Below are positions 33,929 through 41,885 of a stretch of 64,000 nucleotides of DNA, in pieces (positions within the stretch are counted from its first letter, which is position 1; each line of letters begins with the position of its first letter). Made by a program: the position numbers and the translations under genes. Where the stretch lies: NCBI GenBank assembly GCA_045638525.1, contig JAZUBQ010000012.1, forward strand, positions 62,001 through 126,000, read 5' to 3'. The DNA comes from SIG452 sp045638525 (GTDB lineage: Bacteria > Bacillota > Clostridia > UMGS1840). The notes beneath the pieces were generated by a model that ran no database searches, was not told the DNA's origin, and saw only the letters and a list, made by a program, of their open reading frames with translations.

Positions 33929-34031
33929 CACATTTTAGTGAATAGTGTTAAAAGCGATGTCGCATTTTGTATAATTAGCACAATAGCTGTCACACAAATA
34001 AATATTCATTTGTAAATTTTGTAAAAAACGC

Positions 34032-34060
34032 TTGACAATTCCCAAAAATTATGCAATAAT
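34032..34060 (+). promoter_or_regulatory. sigma-A promoter of the sigH-like gene
   Basis: -35 TTGACA (34032-34037), 17-base spacer, -10 AATAAT (34055-34060), 37 bases ahead of the sigma factor ATG. Confidence 0.65.
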
Positions 34061-34096
34061 GTACCAAGAGAGTTTATAAAAGGACGAATCGGTTGT

Positions 34097-34660
34097 ATGG
34101 AATTCAATGAACATCTGATAAAAAAAGCTAAGTCGCTGGACGAAAATGTATTGGATGAAATCTTTGTTTTCTTTAAACCATTTATCCGCTCTGTCGCTTT
34201 CAAATATTTCTTAGCCGGCGCAGACCACGAAGACTTAATTCAAGAAGGTATGATCGGGTTGTTTACGGCAATTAAGAATTATGACAGCGATAAAGGCATC
34301 CCCTTTGAGTTTTTCGCAAAGCGATGCATTGTTTTACGGTTAAAAACCGTTATCAAAAATTCTCTCAGATTGAAACATTCTCCTTTAAACGATTCGGTTT
34401 CCATTGAGGCTGATGACACTGTTATCAAAAACTTATATGCAATCGGTCCTGAGGAGAGTTTCTTCGATCAAGAAGATTTCAAAATTGCAAATGAAAAGCT
34501 AAAAACAACACTCAGTAAATTTGAACTTTCGGTACTTTATCTTATCAACTCCGGTATGTCATATAAGGAGATTGCAACTGTCCTGGGTAAAACACCAAAG
34601 TCAATCGACAACGCCTTGCAAAGAATCAAGAAGAAGGCTGCCCCACTTTTCAATTTGTAA
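34097..34660 (+). CDS. SigH-family RNA polymerase sigma factor
   Basis: 187 residues. Region 2 is well conserved (FFKPFIRSVAFKYFLAGADHEDLIQEGMIGLFTAIKNYDSDKG), with SigH-type ADHEDLIQEGMIGL; region 4 HTH is SGMSYKEIATVLGKTPKSIDNALQRIKKK. SigH controls entry into sporulation and stationary-phase genes in Bacillus. This protein is shorter than Bacillus SigH (about 218), so it may be a SigH paralogue rather than the sporulation sigma itself. It is single, with its own promoter. Confidence 0.88.
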   Translation: MEFNEHLIKKAKSLDENVLDEIFVFFKPFIRSVAFKYFLAGADHEDLIQEGMIGLFTAIKNYDSDKGIPFEFFAKRCIVLRLKTVIKNSLRLKHSPLNDSVSIEADDTVIKNLYAIGPEESFFDQEDFKIANEKLKTTLSKFELSVLYLINSGMSYKEIATVLGKTPKSIDNALQRIKKKAAPLFNL

Positions 34661-34761
34661 TGCTTACAAGAACACTGCTCTAAAAACCAAGTGAGGCATG
34701 GTTCCATTCACGCAAGCGCACAAAAAATATTATATATAATTACCTAAGGAGAGTAAAACTC

Positions 34762-35031
34762 ATGTATCAAGACGAAACTTTAATCTGCAAAGACTGTGGA
34801 GCTGAATTTGTATTCACCGCTGGTGAACAGGAATTCTACGCTGAAAAAGGTTTCCAGAACAAACCTTCCAGATGTAAAGATTGCAGAACTGCAAGAAAAG
34901 GTGCAAAAAGAGAACTGCACACCGCAATTTGCGCAAAATGTGGTGGAGAAGCAAAAGTTCCCTTCATCCCCAGAGATGACAAACCGGTTTATTGCAGCGC
35001 ATGTTTTGAAGAAATCAAAGCAGCTGAATAA
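34762..35031 (+). CDS. small zinc-ribbon protein with two CxxC pairs
   Basis: 89 residues. The N-terminal zinc ribbon is LICKDCGAEFVFTAGEQEFYAEKGF ... RCKDC, typical of the probable zinc-ribbon (zf-trcl) family; the C-terminal second ribbon is CAKCGGEAKVPFIPRDDKPVYCSACFEEI. Strong AAGGAGAG ribosome binding site. Such proteins are abundant in Clostridia; function unknown. A perfect terminator follows. Confidence 0.85.
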   Translation: MYQDETLICKDCGAEFVFTAGEQEFYAEKGFQNKPSRCKDCRTARKGAKRELHTAICAKCGGEAKVPFIPRDDKPVYCSACFEEIKAAE

Positions 35032-35032
35032 T

Positions 35033-35305
35033 TCAGAAAACACAAAAACCCGAATGCATATCGCATTCGGGTTTTTTGATGTTGTTTTTTAGTTTTTTGT
35101 TGTCATACAAAGAAGAAGTTACCCTTTCCTTTTTTCTTCTTGCAGCATGTTCTTCTTCATAGCATTCAGGACACTGTATGCATAATGCGGAACGACTTTT
35201 CAGTTGCGTCTGCCATGTGTGACCTTTTTCGCATTTCCACCACACCGATATATAAAAACTATGGCTGACAATTTCAGGAGTAACCGGCAAATTCTTTTTC
35301 CGCAT
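35033..35305 (-). CDS. small treble-clef zinc-finger protein
   Basis: 90 residues. The segment WWKCEKGHTWQTQLKSR ... CPEC matches the DUF4379-type treble-clef zinc finger, which is often found repeated in Clostridia proteins; here there is a single copy. The ribosome binding site GGAGGAG is very strong, which supports a real gene. The last residues (PECDMHSGF) are encoded by the arms of the bidirectional terminator it shares with the convergent zinc-ribbon gene, which is unusual. Could also be a remnant of a longer treble-clef protein. Confidence 0.65.
   Translation of the reverse strand: MRKKNLPVTPEIVSHSFYISVWWKCEKGHTWQTQLKSRSALCIQCPECYEEEHAARRKKERVTSSLYDNKKLKNNIKKPECDMHSGFCVF
35045..35078. 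terminator. bidirectional terminator between two convergent zinc-finger genes
   Basis: Perfect stem AAAACCCGAATGC / GCATTCGGGTTTT with a five-base loop and T runs on both sides. Fourteen bases after the plus-strand stop and inside the minus-strand gene. Confidence 0.9.
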
Positions 35306-35390
35306 CCCACTCCTCCAATAAGTAGAGCTTCCCCTCTTTTAGTCACCAACCATCCAAAACACATTAGTTTACTTTTGCGTTATCATCAGA

Positions 35391-36017
35391 TCAAGCAAAT
35401 GTTTTTTTCACTATAATCTCAACATGATTGCCACAAACACCCACAATAATGTCATCTGCAAGTTTTGCAACAATCGAGCGTTCAAGTTCAGCATATGCGT
35501 CTTCTTGCTCATTTTTCACGGCAGTTTTATATGCAAACAACGACCAGGAGCACGCATATCCCGCTTCGCAAGCAATGGCAGGATCAATGAATCCAAACCC
35601 CATATTGTAGCCGCAGGAATCAAAAAACTCTTCCTTAGGAATCGCAAAAGAGGAATCGTACGCTGTCAGAAGCAGTGTTTCTGCAACTGCTTTGATTTTC
35701 CCCTTAACTCCTTTGATTGCAGCATTTTTTCCGGATTTAGAAACAGAAATCAACTCATCTCTCAATGCACGGGTCATATCTTCTGCATTCAGTTCGATAT
35801 GAAGTTCATAACTATCGCCATCATTTTCTACCCAGAATTCACCACTGAAATTTTCAATCAGTCCGGGAAGCATTCCGCAAAGTTCTTCTGCCAAAAGGCG
35901 GAGTCTCAACCCATCTTTTCCTTCCAGCCCGTTATATTGTGTGACCTTTTCCACCTCAAGCAAAACCGCTTCCAGGCAGCTTAACTCTTTGTTTAATTTA
36001 CAAATATTTGATTTCAA
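35391..36017 (-). CDS. hypothetical protein, possible GHKL-like partner of the adjacent SpoIIE-type phosphatase
   Basis: 208 residues, cytosolic, no membrane segment. The N-terminal third (LRLRLLAEELCGMLPGLIENFSGEFWVENDG) resembles the start of a GHKL ATPase, as in anti-sigma kinases, but the glycine-rich ATP boxes are not seen; this is a suggestion only. The middle has YDSSFAIPKEEFFDSCGYNMGFGFIDPAIACEAGYACSWSLF-type sequence that I do not recognise. It follows the phosphatase gene by 12 bases, so it is likely in the same operon and pathway. Confidence 0.7.
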   Translation of the reverse strand: MKSNICKLNKELSCLEAVLLEVEKVTQYNGLEGKDGLRLRLLAEELCGMLPGLIENFSGEFWVENDGDSYELHIELNAEDMTRALRDELISVSKSGKNAAIKGVKGKIKAVAETLLLTAYDSSFAIPKEEFFDSCGYNMGFGFIDPAIACEAGYACSWSLFAYKTAVKNEQEDAYAELERSIVAKLADDIIVGVCGNHVEIIVKKTFA

Positions 36018-36029
36018 TCAAATCTCCTC

Positions 36030-38837
36030 CTAACTTAGTGCAATGACAAGTGTAAGCACATTTTTATCCTCTTTATATTCATACTCCATACTTTCTGTCA
36101 TTTTCTTAACCATAAATATTCCCAGTCCCCCGATTTCTCTTTCTTCAGCAGAAAGAGTGATGTCAGGCTCAGCCGCCGCAAGAGGATTGTAGGAGATACC
36201 ATTATCCGAAAATGTAAGATAGAGTTTTCCATTTTCAATACGGTAAGAAACCGTCGCAAGTGTTGCCTTGCTGTAATTTACAATATTTGCATAAATTTCA
36301 TCAAACACAATATTGATTTTATTTGCAATTTTCGGCACAATTTCAAGCTTTGCCGACAGCGAATCTGCAAAGGTAACGATTGCTTCACGAGAAGAAGCAT
36401 CCGGTACAACCGAAATACTTTCGTCATCGAGTATCGCATCAAAATTCATCGCAAGCATTGTGATATCGTCAAATTGCGGAGCGGTTCCGACAAATTTGTC
36501 AACATCCTCCTTAATCAGCTTACAAAGGCTTTCCGGCCCAACCATTTCCAGAGAGTTTACAAAATCCAACAATTGTTGTTCTCCATACAACTGCGTGTTG
36601 TTGTCGGTTGCCTCTGTGATACCATCGGTATACAGATACAGTTTATCTCCGGGAATCAACTGCAGTTCATTTTTGCGATATTTGATACCTTCCATACCCG
36701 CAAGAAGCATACCGCTTCGGGTTTTCATATACGCAAAACTCTCGCCATTTCGTTTAAAAAGCGGAGGATTGTGTCCTGCATTTGCAAACTTCATAAGTCC
36801 TGTTTTGGTATCTAAAATACCAAGCCAAGCCGTTACGAACATTCCCGCATCATTGTTTTCGCAAAGCTTTTCGTTTGCAATAGTGAATATTTCATCCGGG
36901 TCAAGACCACGTTCGGCCAAATCTCTGATAACTGTTTTTGCTCGCATCATAAACATCGCAGCAGGTATTCCCTTCCCTGACACATCGGCCACAAGAAAAG
37001 CAACCGTAGCATCATTTAACATATAAAAATCGTAAAAATCTCCGCCTACTTCCTTTGCAGTAATCATTTCGGCATACATTCTGAACGAATTACTTTTCGG
37101 AAAAACTGTCGGAAGCGAAGAATACTGAATTTGTTTGGCAAATTCCAATTCCTTATCAATTCTTGCAGCCGCTTCCTTAATATAGCGTTTTAACGTGCCG
37201 ACAGTCTGATTAATATCATCAGAAAGGGATGCAAATTCCTCATTAGAGCGAACATTCACCGTTACATTGAGATTGCCGTTTGTGATTTCCGCAAGACCTC
37301 TGTTGATTTTTCTCAGGTTATCGATGATAATGGTCTTGATTAAGAAATAAATCAGAACAAACAAAGCCGCAAAGATGAGTATTTCCATAAATGTGTTGAC
37401 ATACACGGAAACCTCTTTCATAAACATCGCTTCATATTTTGGCATAGCACCAATGATGTAGTACCCTTCCACAAAACGATAGGAACAAAGATAGTCTTTC
37501 TCATAAACCTTTGCTTCAAAGATTTCCCCTTCCGCTGTGGATTCTCTGTCAAATGTGATACCAATTTTTCCAAGTTCCGCACCGGAAAAATCACTTCTGT
37601 CTGTCACCAGATTAAAGTTTTCATCGCAGATCGCAACAAATCCGGAGTTTCCTACGTGTCGGTTTTTCGAAACTGTTTTCACATACTGATCAATATCTGC
37701 CCGAAACTGAGTGCTGTCGTACCCCACTTGGATGAAACCGCCGTCAGGAAGTGTGATTGCACCATATTTTCTGAAGGTAACACCATCATAAGAAGTGGGC
37801 CTGTAATCCTGAATAAACTGTGATTCTTTTTCTACTAACAGTGCCGTAACAAATTCGTTGGACTGTTCTCCGCTTGTCATATCATAACCAATATATTCAC
37901 CAAGACTGGACTTTGCAATTATCCCGGTTTCATCTATGATATTGACCTCAATCACATTGTATTTTTCTGCAAGAACAGTCAGCGCTTCTCCGCTTAAATA
38001 TTCCGCTTTAATGCTCTCTGTCTTTTTTAACAGATTGTTATTGGACTCATCCAAAACATCCTGATACACATCAGATAAACTCATTTCAATGGTTTTATTG
38101 GTTTGCACCTCACTCATTCCCGTTTGCAAAACCGAGGCAAAGGAGCTTGTAGCAACAAATGCAACCACAATACAAAGGAGCAACCAACTCTGAAACGTCT
38201 GAGAAATCTGCTTTTGTTCCTTTTTAAAGGAACACGCATCTCTGCCGATGAACGATACCGCAAAAACCGCAATTCCTACCGCCAATCCGTTTCCGAGAAC
38301 CATAGGTATGGTACATACCTTCACAAACTCAAATGCATTCACCGCATCATTCATATTGGTGAAAAAAATCATCAGCATATGAAGCACTTCCGTCACCATA
38401 CCGATGCCGAAACCATAGAGCCAGGTGGTTTTTTTATTGTCAAACATATACTTACGAAGAATGGCTGCAATGACCCCTGCAAGAATGGTAGACACAGAGC
38501 ATGCAACCTGCGTGTAGGTGCCCGCCAATCCGAAATATACCGCAACAAAACGGTAAATACCACCAATAAGACCTGCAAGTATCCCTGCAGAAGCACCAAA
38601 AATAAGACCTGCACAAAGCGGTGCAGCATCCCTCACATTCATAATCGTTCCGTCACCAATGTCGAATCCACCAAGGTTAGTGGTTGCAAAAATCGCCATC
38701 AGACCAAACAGAACACCAATGATCGACTGTTTTACGTTATACGGTGTTTTAGAAAATACTGTTTTTTTGTCCAATATGTAGAGAACAATGGCAAGAAGTG
38801 CATTACAAGATGCACACAGTATCAGATTAAGTGCCAA
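36030..38837 (-). CDS. membrane sensor SpoIIE-type serine phosphatase with C-terminal GHKL ATPase
   Basis: 935 residues in one chain: LytS-like 5TM receptor region (about 1-195), another membrane helix, an extracellular double-Cache-like domain (about 240-470), membrane helix (about 480-500), HAMP (about 500-560), SpoIIE/PP2C phosphatase (about 585-780; AKEVGGDFYDFY, VADVSGKGIPAAMFM, FANAGHNPPL, LYLYTDGITEA), and RsbW/SpoIIAB-type ATPase (about 800-935; FDEIYANIVNYS, FSDNGISYNP). It would dephosphorylate a STAS protein when an outside ligand binds; the ATPase may phosphorylate the same target. Start is TTG, with AAGGAG eight bases upstream. A STAS gene lies directly upstream. Confidence 0.92.
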   Translation of the reverse strand: MALNLILCASCNALLAIVLYILDKKTVFSKTPYNVKQSIIGVLFGLMAIFATTNLGGFDIGDGTIMNVRDAAPLCAGLIFGASAGILAGLIGGIYRFVAVYFGLAGTYTQVACSVSTILAGVIAAILRKYMFDNKKTTWLYGFGIGMVTEVLHMLMIFFTNMNDAVNAFEFVKVCTIPMVLGNGLAVGIAVFAVSFIGRDACSFKKEQKQISQTFQSWLLLCIVVAFVATSSFASVLQTGMSEVQTNKTIEMSLSDVYQDVLDESNNNLLKKTESIKAEYLSGEALTVLAEKYNVIEVNIIDETGIIAKSSLGEYIGYDMTSGEQSNEFVTALLVEKESQFIQDYRPTSYDGVTFRKYGAITLPDGGFIQVGYDSTQFRADIDQYVKTVSKNRHVGNSGFVAICDENFNLVTDRSDFSGAELGKIGITFDRESTAEGEIFEAKVYEKDYLCSYRFVEGYYIIGAMPKYEAMFMKEVSVYVNTFMEILIFAALFVLIYFLIKTIIIDNLRKINRGLAEITNGNLNVTVNVRSNEEFASLSDDINQTVGTLKRYIKEAAARIDKELEFAKQIQYSSLPTVFPKSNSFRMYAEMITAKEVGGDFYDFYMLNDATVAFLVADVSGKGIPAAMFMMRAKTVIRDLAERGLDPDEIFTIANEKLCENNDAGMFVTAWLGILDTKTGLMKFANAGHNPPLFKRNGESFAYMKTRSGMLLAGMEGIKYRKNELQLIPGDKLYLYTDGITEATDNNTQLYGEQQLLDFVNSLEMVGPESLCKLIKEDVDKFVGTAPQFDDITMLAMNFDAILDDESISVVPDASSREAIVTFADSLSAKLEIVPKIANKINIVFDEIYANIVNYSKATLATVSYRIENGKLYLTFSDNGISYNPLAAAEPDITLSAEEREIGGLGIFMVKKMTESMEYEYKEDKNVLTLVIALS

Positions 38838-38870
38838 GTTTTCATCTCCTTATCAGTGGATTTATTGCGA

Positions 38871-39167
38871 TTATTCAATGGTTAAGATATCTAAAAATCC
38901 TGTAATATCAAACACTTCCATAATGCTGTCGTTCACACCGGTCAGCTTCATAGCTCCCTGGACGTTCATAGCTTTCTGAGCTTTCAGAATCACTCTTAAC
39001 CCTGCAGAAGAAACATACTCAAGGTTGGTCATATCAAAGGTTAATTCTTTTAAACCGTTCAAAACTGCATCCAGTTCGTTTTCCAGTTCCGGTGCGGTCT
39101 GAGTATCCAGTCTCCCGGATACAATAAAAATTGCGGAATCCTGATTGATTTTCTTTTCAATAGTCAT
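38871..39167 (-). CDS. STAS-domain anti-sigma factor antagonist
   Basis: 98 residues, SpoIIAA/RsbV type. The phosphorylation motif is LEYVSSAGLRVILKAQKAM with candidate Ser in SSAG; core FIVSGRLDTQTAPELENEL. Likely target of the phosphatase/kinase encoded next. AAAAGGAG ribosome binding site. A second, closely similar STAS gene lies at 44057. Confidence 0.95.
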   Translation of the reverse strand: MTIEKKINQDSAIFIVSGRLDTQTAPELENELDAVLNGLKELTFDMTNLEYVSSAGLRVILKAQKAMNVQGAMKLTGVNDSIMEVFDITGFLDILTIE

Positions 39168-39251
39168 TATGATAATCTCCTTTTAAAATATTATTTGTTT
39201 TTCAATTCCATATAAAATTCTGCATATGCAGCATCTATAATTCTCCATTTT

Positions 39252-39776
39252 TTACTTTTCCCACGATGTTATCGGCTCATAAAGAAACGATAATTCCGAT
39301 AGAGGTGTTTTCAGATTCTCTGCCAACTTTTTGACAGCTTTTCTAATTTCAGGAGAAAAGTCCAGATACCAATCAATGGTTTCCAGAATATATCTGCGTT
39401 TAAAATCATCATCGGTGATCATTGCGCACTGCAGGTTATGCAGTCTGTCTGCCGCCTTTACCGCAAACGCAATCGGATTTTCCTTGATGCTGTTGACATA
39501 TTCCGACATATCATAGCCGCTTTCCTTGGTTAACAGTTTTACAGCCTCAAGAATCTCTTGATTCCCGAATGTTAAAATTTCTTCCTCGGTGGCATCCGTA
39601 TCTTCTAATAAATCATGAAAGAGTGCTGCTATTTGATAGTTTTCGTCATAGCCCTGATTTTTCACAAGTTCGCAAACCGCTACGGGATGCGTGATGTAAT
39701 CGTCACCGCCGATACGCTTTTGTCCTTGATGCTTTTCGGTTGCAAATTTAAGGGCACGCTGCACACGTTCAGCCAT
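39252..39776 (-). CDS. HD-domain phosphohydrolase, RelA/SpoT hydrolase-like
   Basis: 174 residues. The HD motifs fit the (p)ppGpp hydrolase class: ATEKHQGQKRIGGDDYITHPVAV, the His-Asp pair in ALFHDLLEDTDAT, and KAADRLHNLQ. It is a stand-alone hydrolase domain. Its ATG overlaps the stop codon of the upstream RelA-like synthetase gene (TGATG), so the two are translationally coupled and probably make and destroy the same nucleotide alarmone. Confidence 0.88.
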   Translation of the reverse strand: MAERVQRALKFATEKHQGQKRIGGDDYITHPVAVCELVKNQGYDENYQIAALFHDLLEDTDATEEEILTFGNQEILEAVKLLTKESGYDMSEYVNSIKENPIAFAVKAADRLHNLQCAMITDDDFKRRYILETIDWYLDFSPEIRKAVKKLAENLKTPLSELSFLYEPITSWEK

Positions 39777-40834
39777 CAGGACTCCTCCTTATGGTTCAAA
39801 AGATATTTCGCCTGTCTTTCCGCCTTCTCTTTGGTGCCCAAAGAAATTTTTAAAAACTCTACAATTTTATCATAATCATAGTTTTTGTTGAGAAGCTCTG
39901 CACGACACAGGAAGCGAAGTGCAACGCTGGAAGAAACGATATCAAGGTCTGCCGCGGACAATGCTTTTTTTGCCAGTTGCATTGCAAGATCGTAATTTTC
40001 CTGAATCATCACCTCAATGTCACCAAGCTTTGTAATCCCTAAAAACGCAAGCTGCAGAATATAGCTTTCCGGATCAATTTCCGTGATTTCCGCACCTGCA
40101 ATTTCTGCAATTTCACAAATAAGATTTCTCATCTTCTGATTGTGCAGAACATATTCGTTCAACGAAATCATATTGATGACTACATCGTCAGCATCGTCTG
40201 TTATAATACGCTGTCTGATATCTTCGGTGTAACCCACCATATTATCACGGGCACGAACGAATTCATCATCGGCAAGTTCCAAAAGACCGGCAAGACGTGC
40301 AAACTGTCTTTTTATTTCTCTGGGAACGCCAAAATCGCTCTTATAGCCAATATCGTGATGAATGGCAGACCAAGCGTGTTGCAAAATCGTTCTGATCTGA
40401 ACTTCAAATTTCTTACCACAGATTTCATCAGGCCACTTGTCACCAAAAGGAAGAGAACAAATGTAATGCAAAGATAAATACCCAAAAGCATCTTCTTTGA
40501 TGATGGCTCTTTTATCAGAAGAGTTTTCCCAATCTATAATAAAGTTTTCTTCAATCTTCTGACCTATTTTATCAATCTCGTCAGAAAGGAAACAAATCAC
40601 ACGGCAACCTAAGATATCGGTGATATCCTCTAACGTGTTGTAGCCATCCCCTTTTCTTTCAAGCTTTCCTGCCAGACTTTTTTCTTCTTTGACACGATGT
40701 TCAACAGCAAGAACGGTAAGTCCTAAATCTTTCACGATATCAGAAAGCATCGAGTGCACTGTATCACCAAGTTTGATAAAATCATTTCTTTGCTTTCTGT
40801 AATCTTCTAAAATCAGTCTGCATTTTAAATTCAA
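39776..40834 (-). CDS. RelA/SpoT-type nucleotide pyrophosphotransferase with unknown C-terminal extension
   Basis: 352 residues. Synthetase core (about 1-205): ILGCRVICFLSDEID, GYLSLHYICSLPFG, and FEVQIRTILQHAWSAIHHDIGYK, the conserved synthetase signature. The C-terminal 140 residues are helical (TPR-like feel in LDIVSSSVALRFLCRAELLNKNYDYDKIVEFLKISLG); there is no HD, TGS or ACT domain. Larger than the small alarmone synthetases (about 200-220). Start codon TTG with AGGAGG eight bases upstream. Product (ppGpp, pGpp or other) not determined. Confidence 0.9.
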   Translation of the reverse strand: MNLKCRLILEDYRKQRNDFIKLGDTVHSMLSDIVKDLGLTVLAVEHRVKEEKSLAGKLERKGDGYNTLEDITDILGCRVICFLSDEIDKIGQKIEENFIIDWENSSDKRAIIKEDAFGYLSLHYICSLPFGDKWPDEICGKKFEVQIRTILQHAWSAIHHDIGYKSDFGVPREIKRQFARLAGLLELADDEFVRARDNMVGYTEDIRQRIITDDADDVVINMISLNEYVLHNQKMRNLICEIAEIAGAEITEIDPESYILQLAFLGITKLGDIEVMIQENYDLAMQLAKKALSAADLDIVSSSVALRFLCRAELLNKNYDYDKIVEFLKISLGTKEKAERQAKYLLNHKEES

Positions 40835-40925
40835 AAATATCTCCTCCTTAATATCCTTGCTTTAGAAATGGTCATATTCCGTTTTCATAACGGTCTGCCA
40901 CATTTTACAGCAAAATCACCGACTG

Positions 40926-41882
40926 TTATAGTAAACCAAACATCAATCTGAATAAGTCATAAATTGCGCCGCCCAACGCCCCTGTCACAAGAACAATGAA
41001 CAGATAGATAAACATACTTAATTTACTGATTTCATTATGCTCCATCGTAAAATAAAAATTGTAGTGTGCTTTCAGATTAGAATCTCTTTCTTCCACCCAT
41101 TGATAGGTAATCGCATCCTGACAATCATATCCTTCCGGGGCGTAATTGCGGTTGAGTTCCGCTTCCAGTCGCCGGATACGATAGCAGGAAGATTCATTCA
41201 TTTCATACTCATCTCCAAGTGAAATTGTCACCAGAGCTTTTCTGATTCTTTGCTCGTGCAAGTCTTCAATTTCGTTAATTTCAGGTGGAAGAAGTCTTGC
41301 TTCATTGATTCGGATTGAATAACCGTATTTTTCCGAAAGAATCGGACTCTGAACCAAAGAATTCACTTTATGAAGCAGCCCACTGACATCTCTTGTCGGA
41401 GCAAACATTCTATCCAATGTTTTGTGGGGAATCCGAAATATCAGATACGCTTCATCCGAAGTGATACAATCGTGAATAAATTGAAAATCCACGGTAATTA
41501 CCGTTCCGTACGAAACATTTTTTACAAAAACAAACTCATCTGTCAGATTGACAAGACTCACAGTTCTGTTATCATAACGCAGTTCAGAAGTGTATTTTGT
41601 TTTTTCAGAATCAATCTTACCATTGGTGTTGAACAATGCCCTAAGAGCCAAACCATCCGCTAACATATAGGATAAATCAGTAATTTCGTTTCTTGTAACT
41701 GCAAAGGGGATGAACAAATTTGCCACTTTGGTTTCTTTTGCGCCGTATACACGAACACTGACATCAACGTAGCTTTTGCCCTTGGGATTGATCCACTCAT
41801 TGAGATAGATTGTGCTTCTGTCATCTCCATTAATCCATAATGCCCAACCATCATCAACAAATTTTCTTTTCTTACTTCCCAC
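40926..41882 (-). CDS. hypothetical tail-anchored protein
   Basis: I do not recognise it. 318 residues: an N-terminal region with alternating strands (YLNEWINPKGKSYVDVSVRVYGAKETKVANLFIPFAV), a mixed middle region, and one C-terminal membrane helix (about 290-315, LSMFIYLFIVLVTGALGGAIYDLF), so it is probably a cytosolic protein anchored by its tail. Start codon GTG with AGGGGG eleven bases upstream. Four bases separate it from the upstream diguanylate cyclase gene, and it precedes the RelA-like gene, linking it to second-messenger genes. Confidence 0.75.
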   Translation of the reverse strand: MGSKKRKFVDDGWALWINGDDRSTIYLNEWINPKGKSYVDVSVRVYGAKETKVANLFIPFAVTRNEITDLSYMLADGLALRALFNTNGKIDSEKTKYTSELRYDNRTVSLVNLTDEFVFVKNVSYGTVITVDFQFIHDCITSDEAYLIFRIPHKTLDRMFAPTRDVSGLLHKVNSLVQSPILSEKYGYSIRINEARLLPPEINEIEDLHEQRIRKALVTISLGDEYEMNESSCYRIRRLEAELNRNYAPEGYDCQDAITYQWVEERDSNLKAHYNFYFTMEHNEISKLSMFIYLFIVLVTGALGGAIYDLFRLMFGLL

Positions 41883-41885
41883 GCT

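Noticed and set aside
35424..35984. Plus-strand open frame of 186 codons opposite the hypothetical gene after the phosphatase
   Set aside because: The minus-strand frame fits the operon spacing (12 bp after the phosphatase gene) and coding pattern better; the plus frame lacks a ribosome binding site.
36313..37026. Plus-strand open frame of 237 codons opposite the phosphatase domain
   Set aside because: Antisense to PP2C and ATPase motifs that are clearly coding on the minus strand.
38103..38885. Plus-strand open frame of 260 codons opposite the SpoIIE-type phosphatase
   Set aside because: Composition is that of reversed membrane-protein codons (rich in His, Arg, Asn and Lys); the sense strand gives a coherent multidomain protein.
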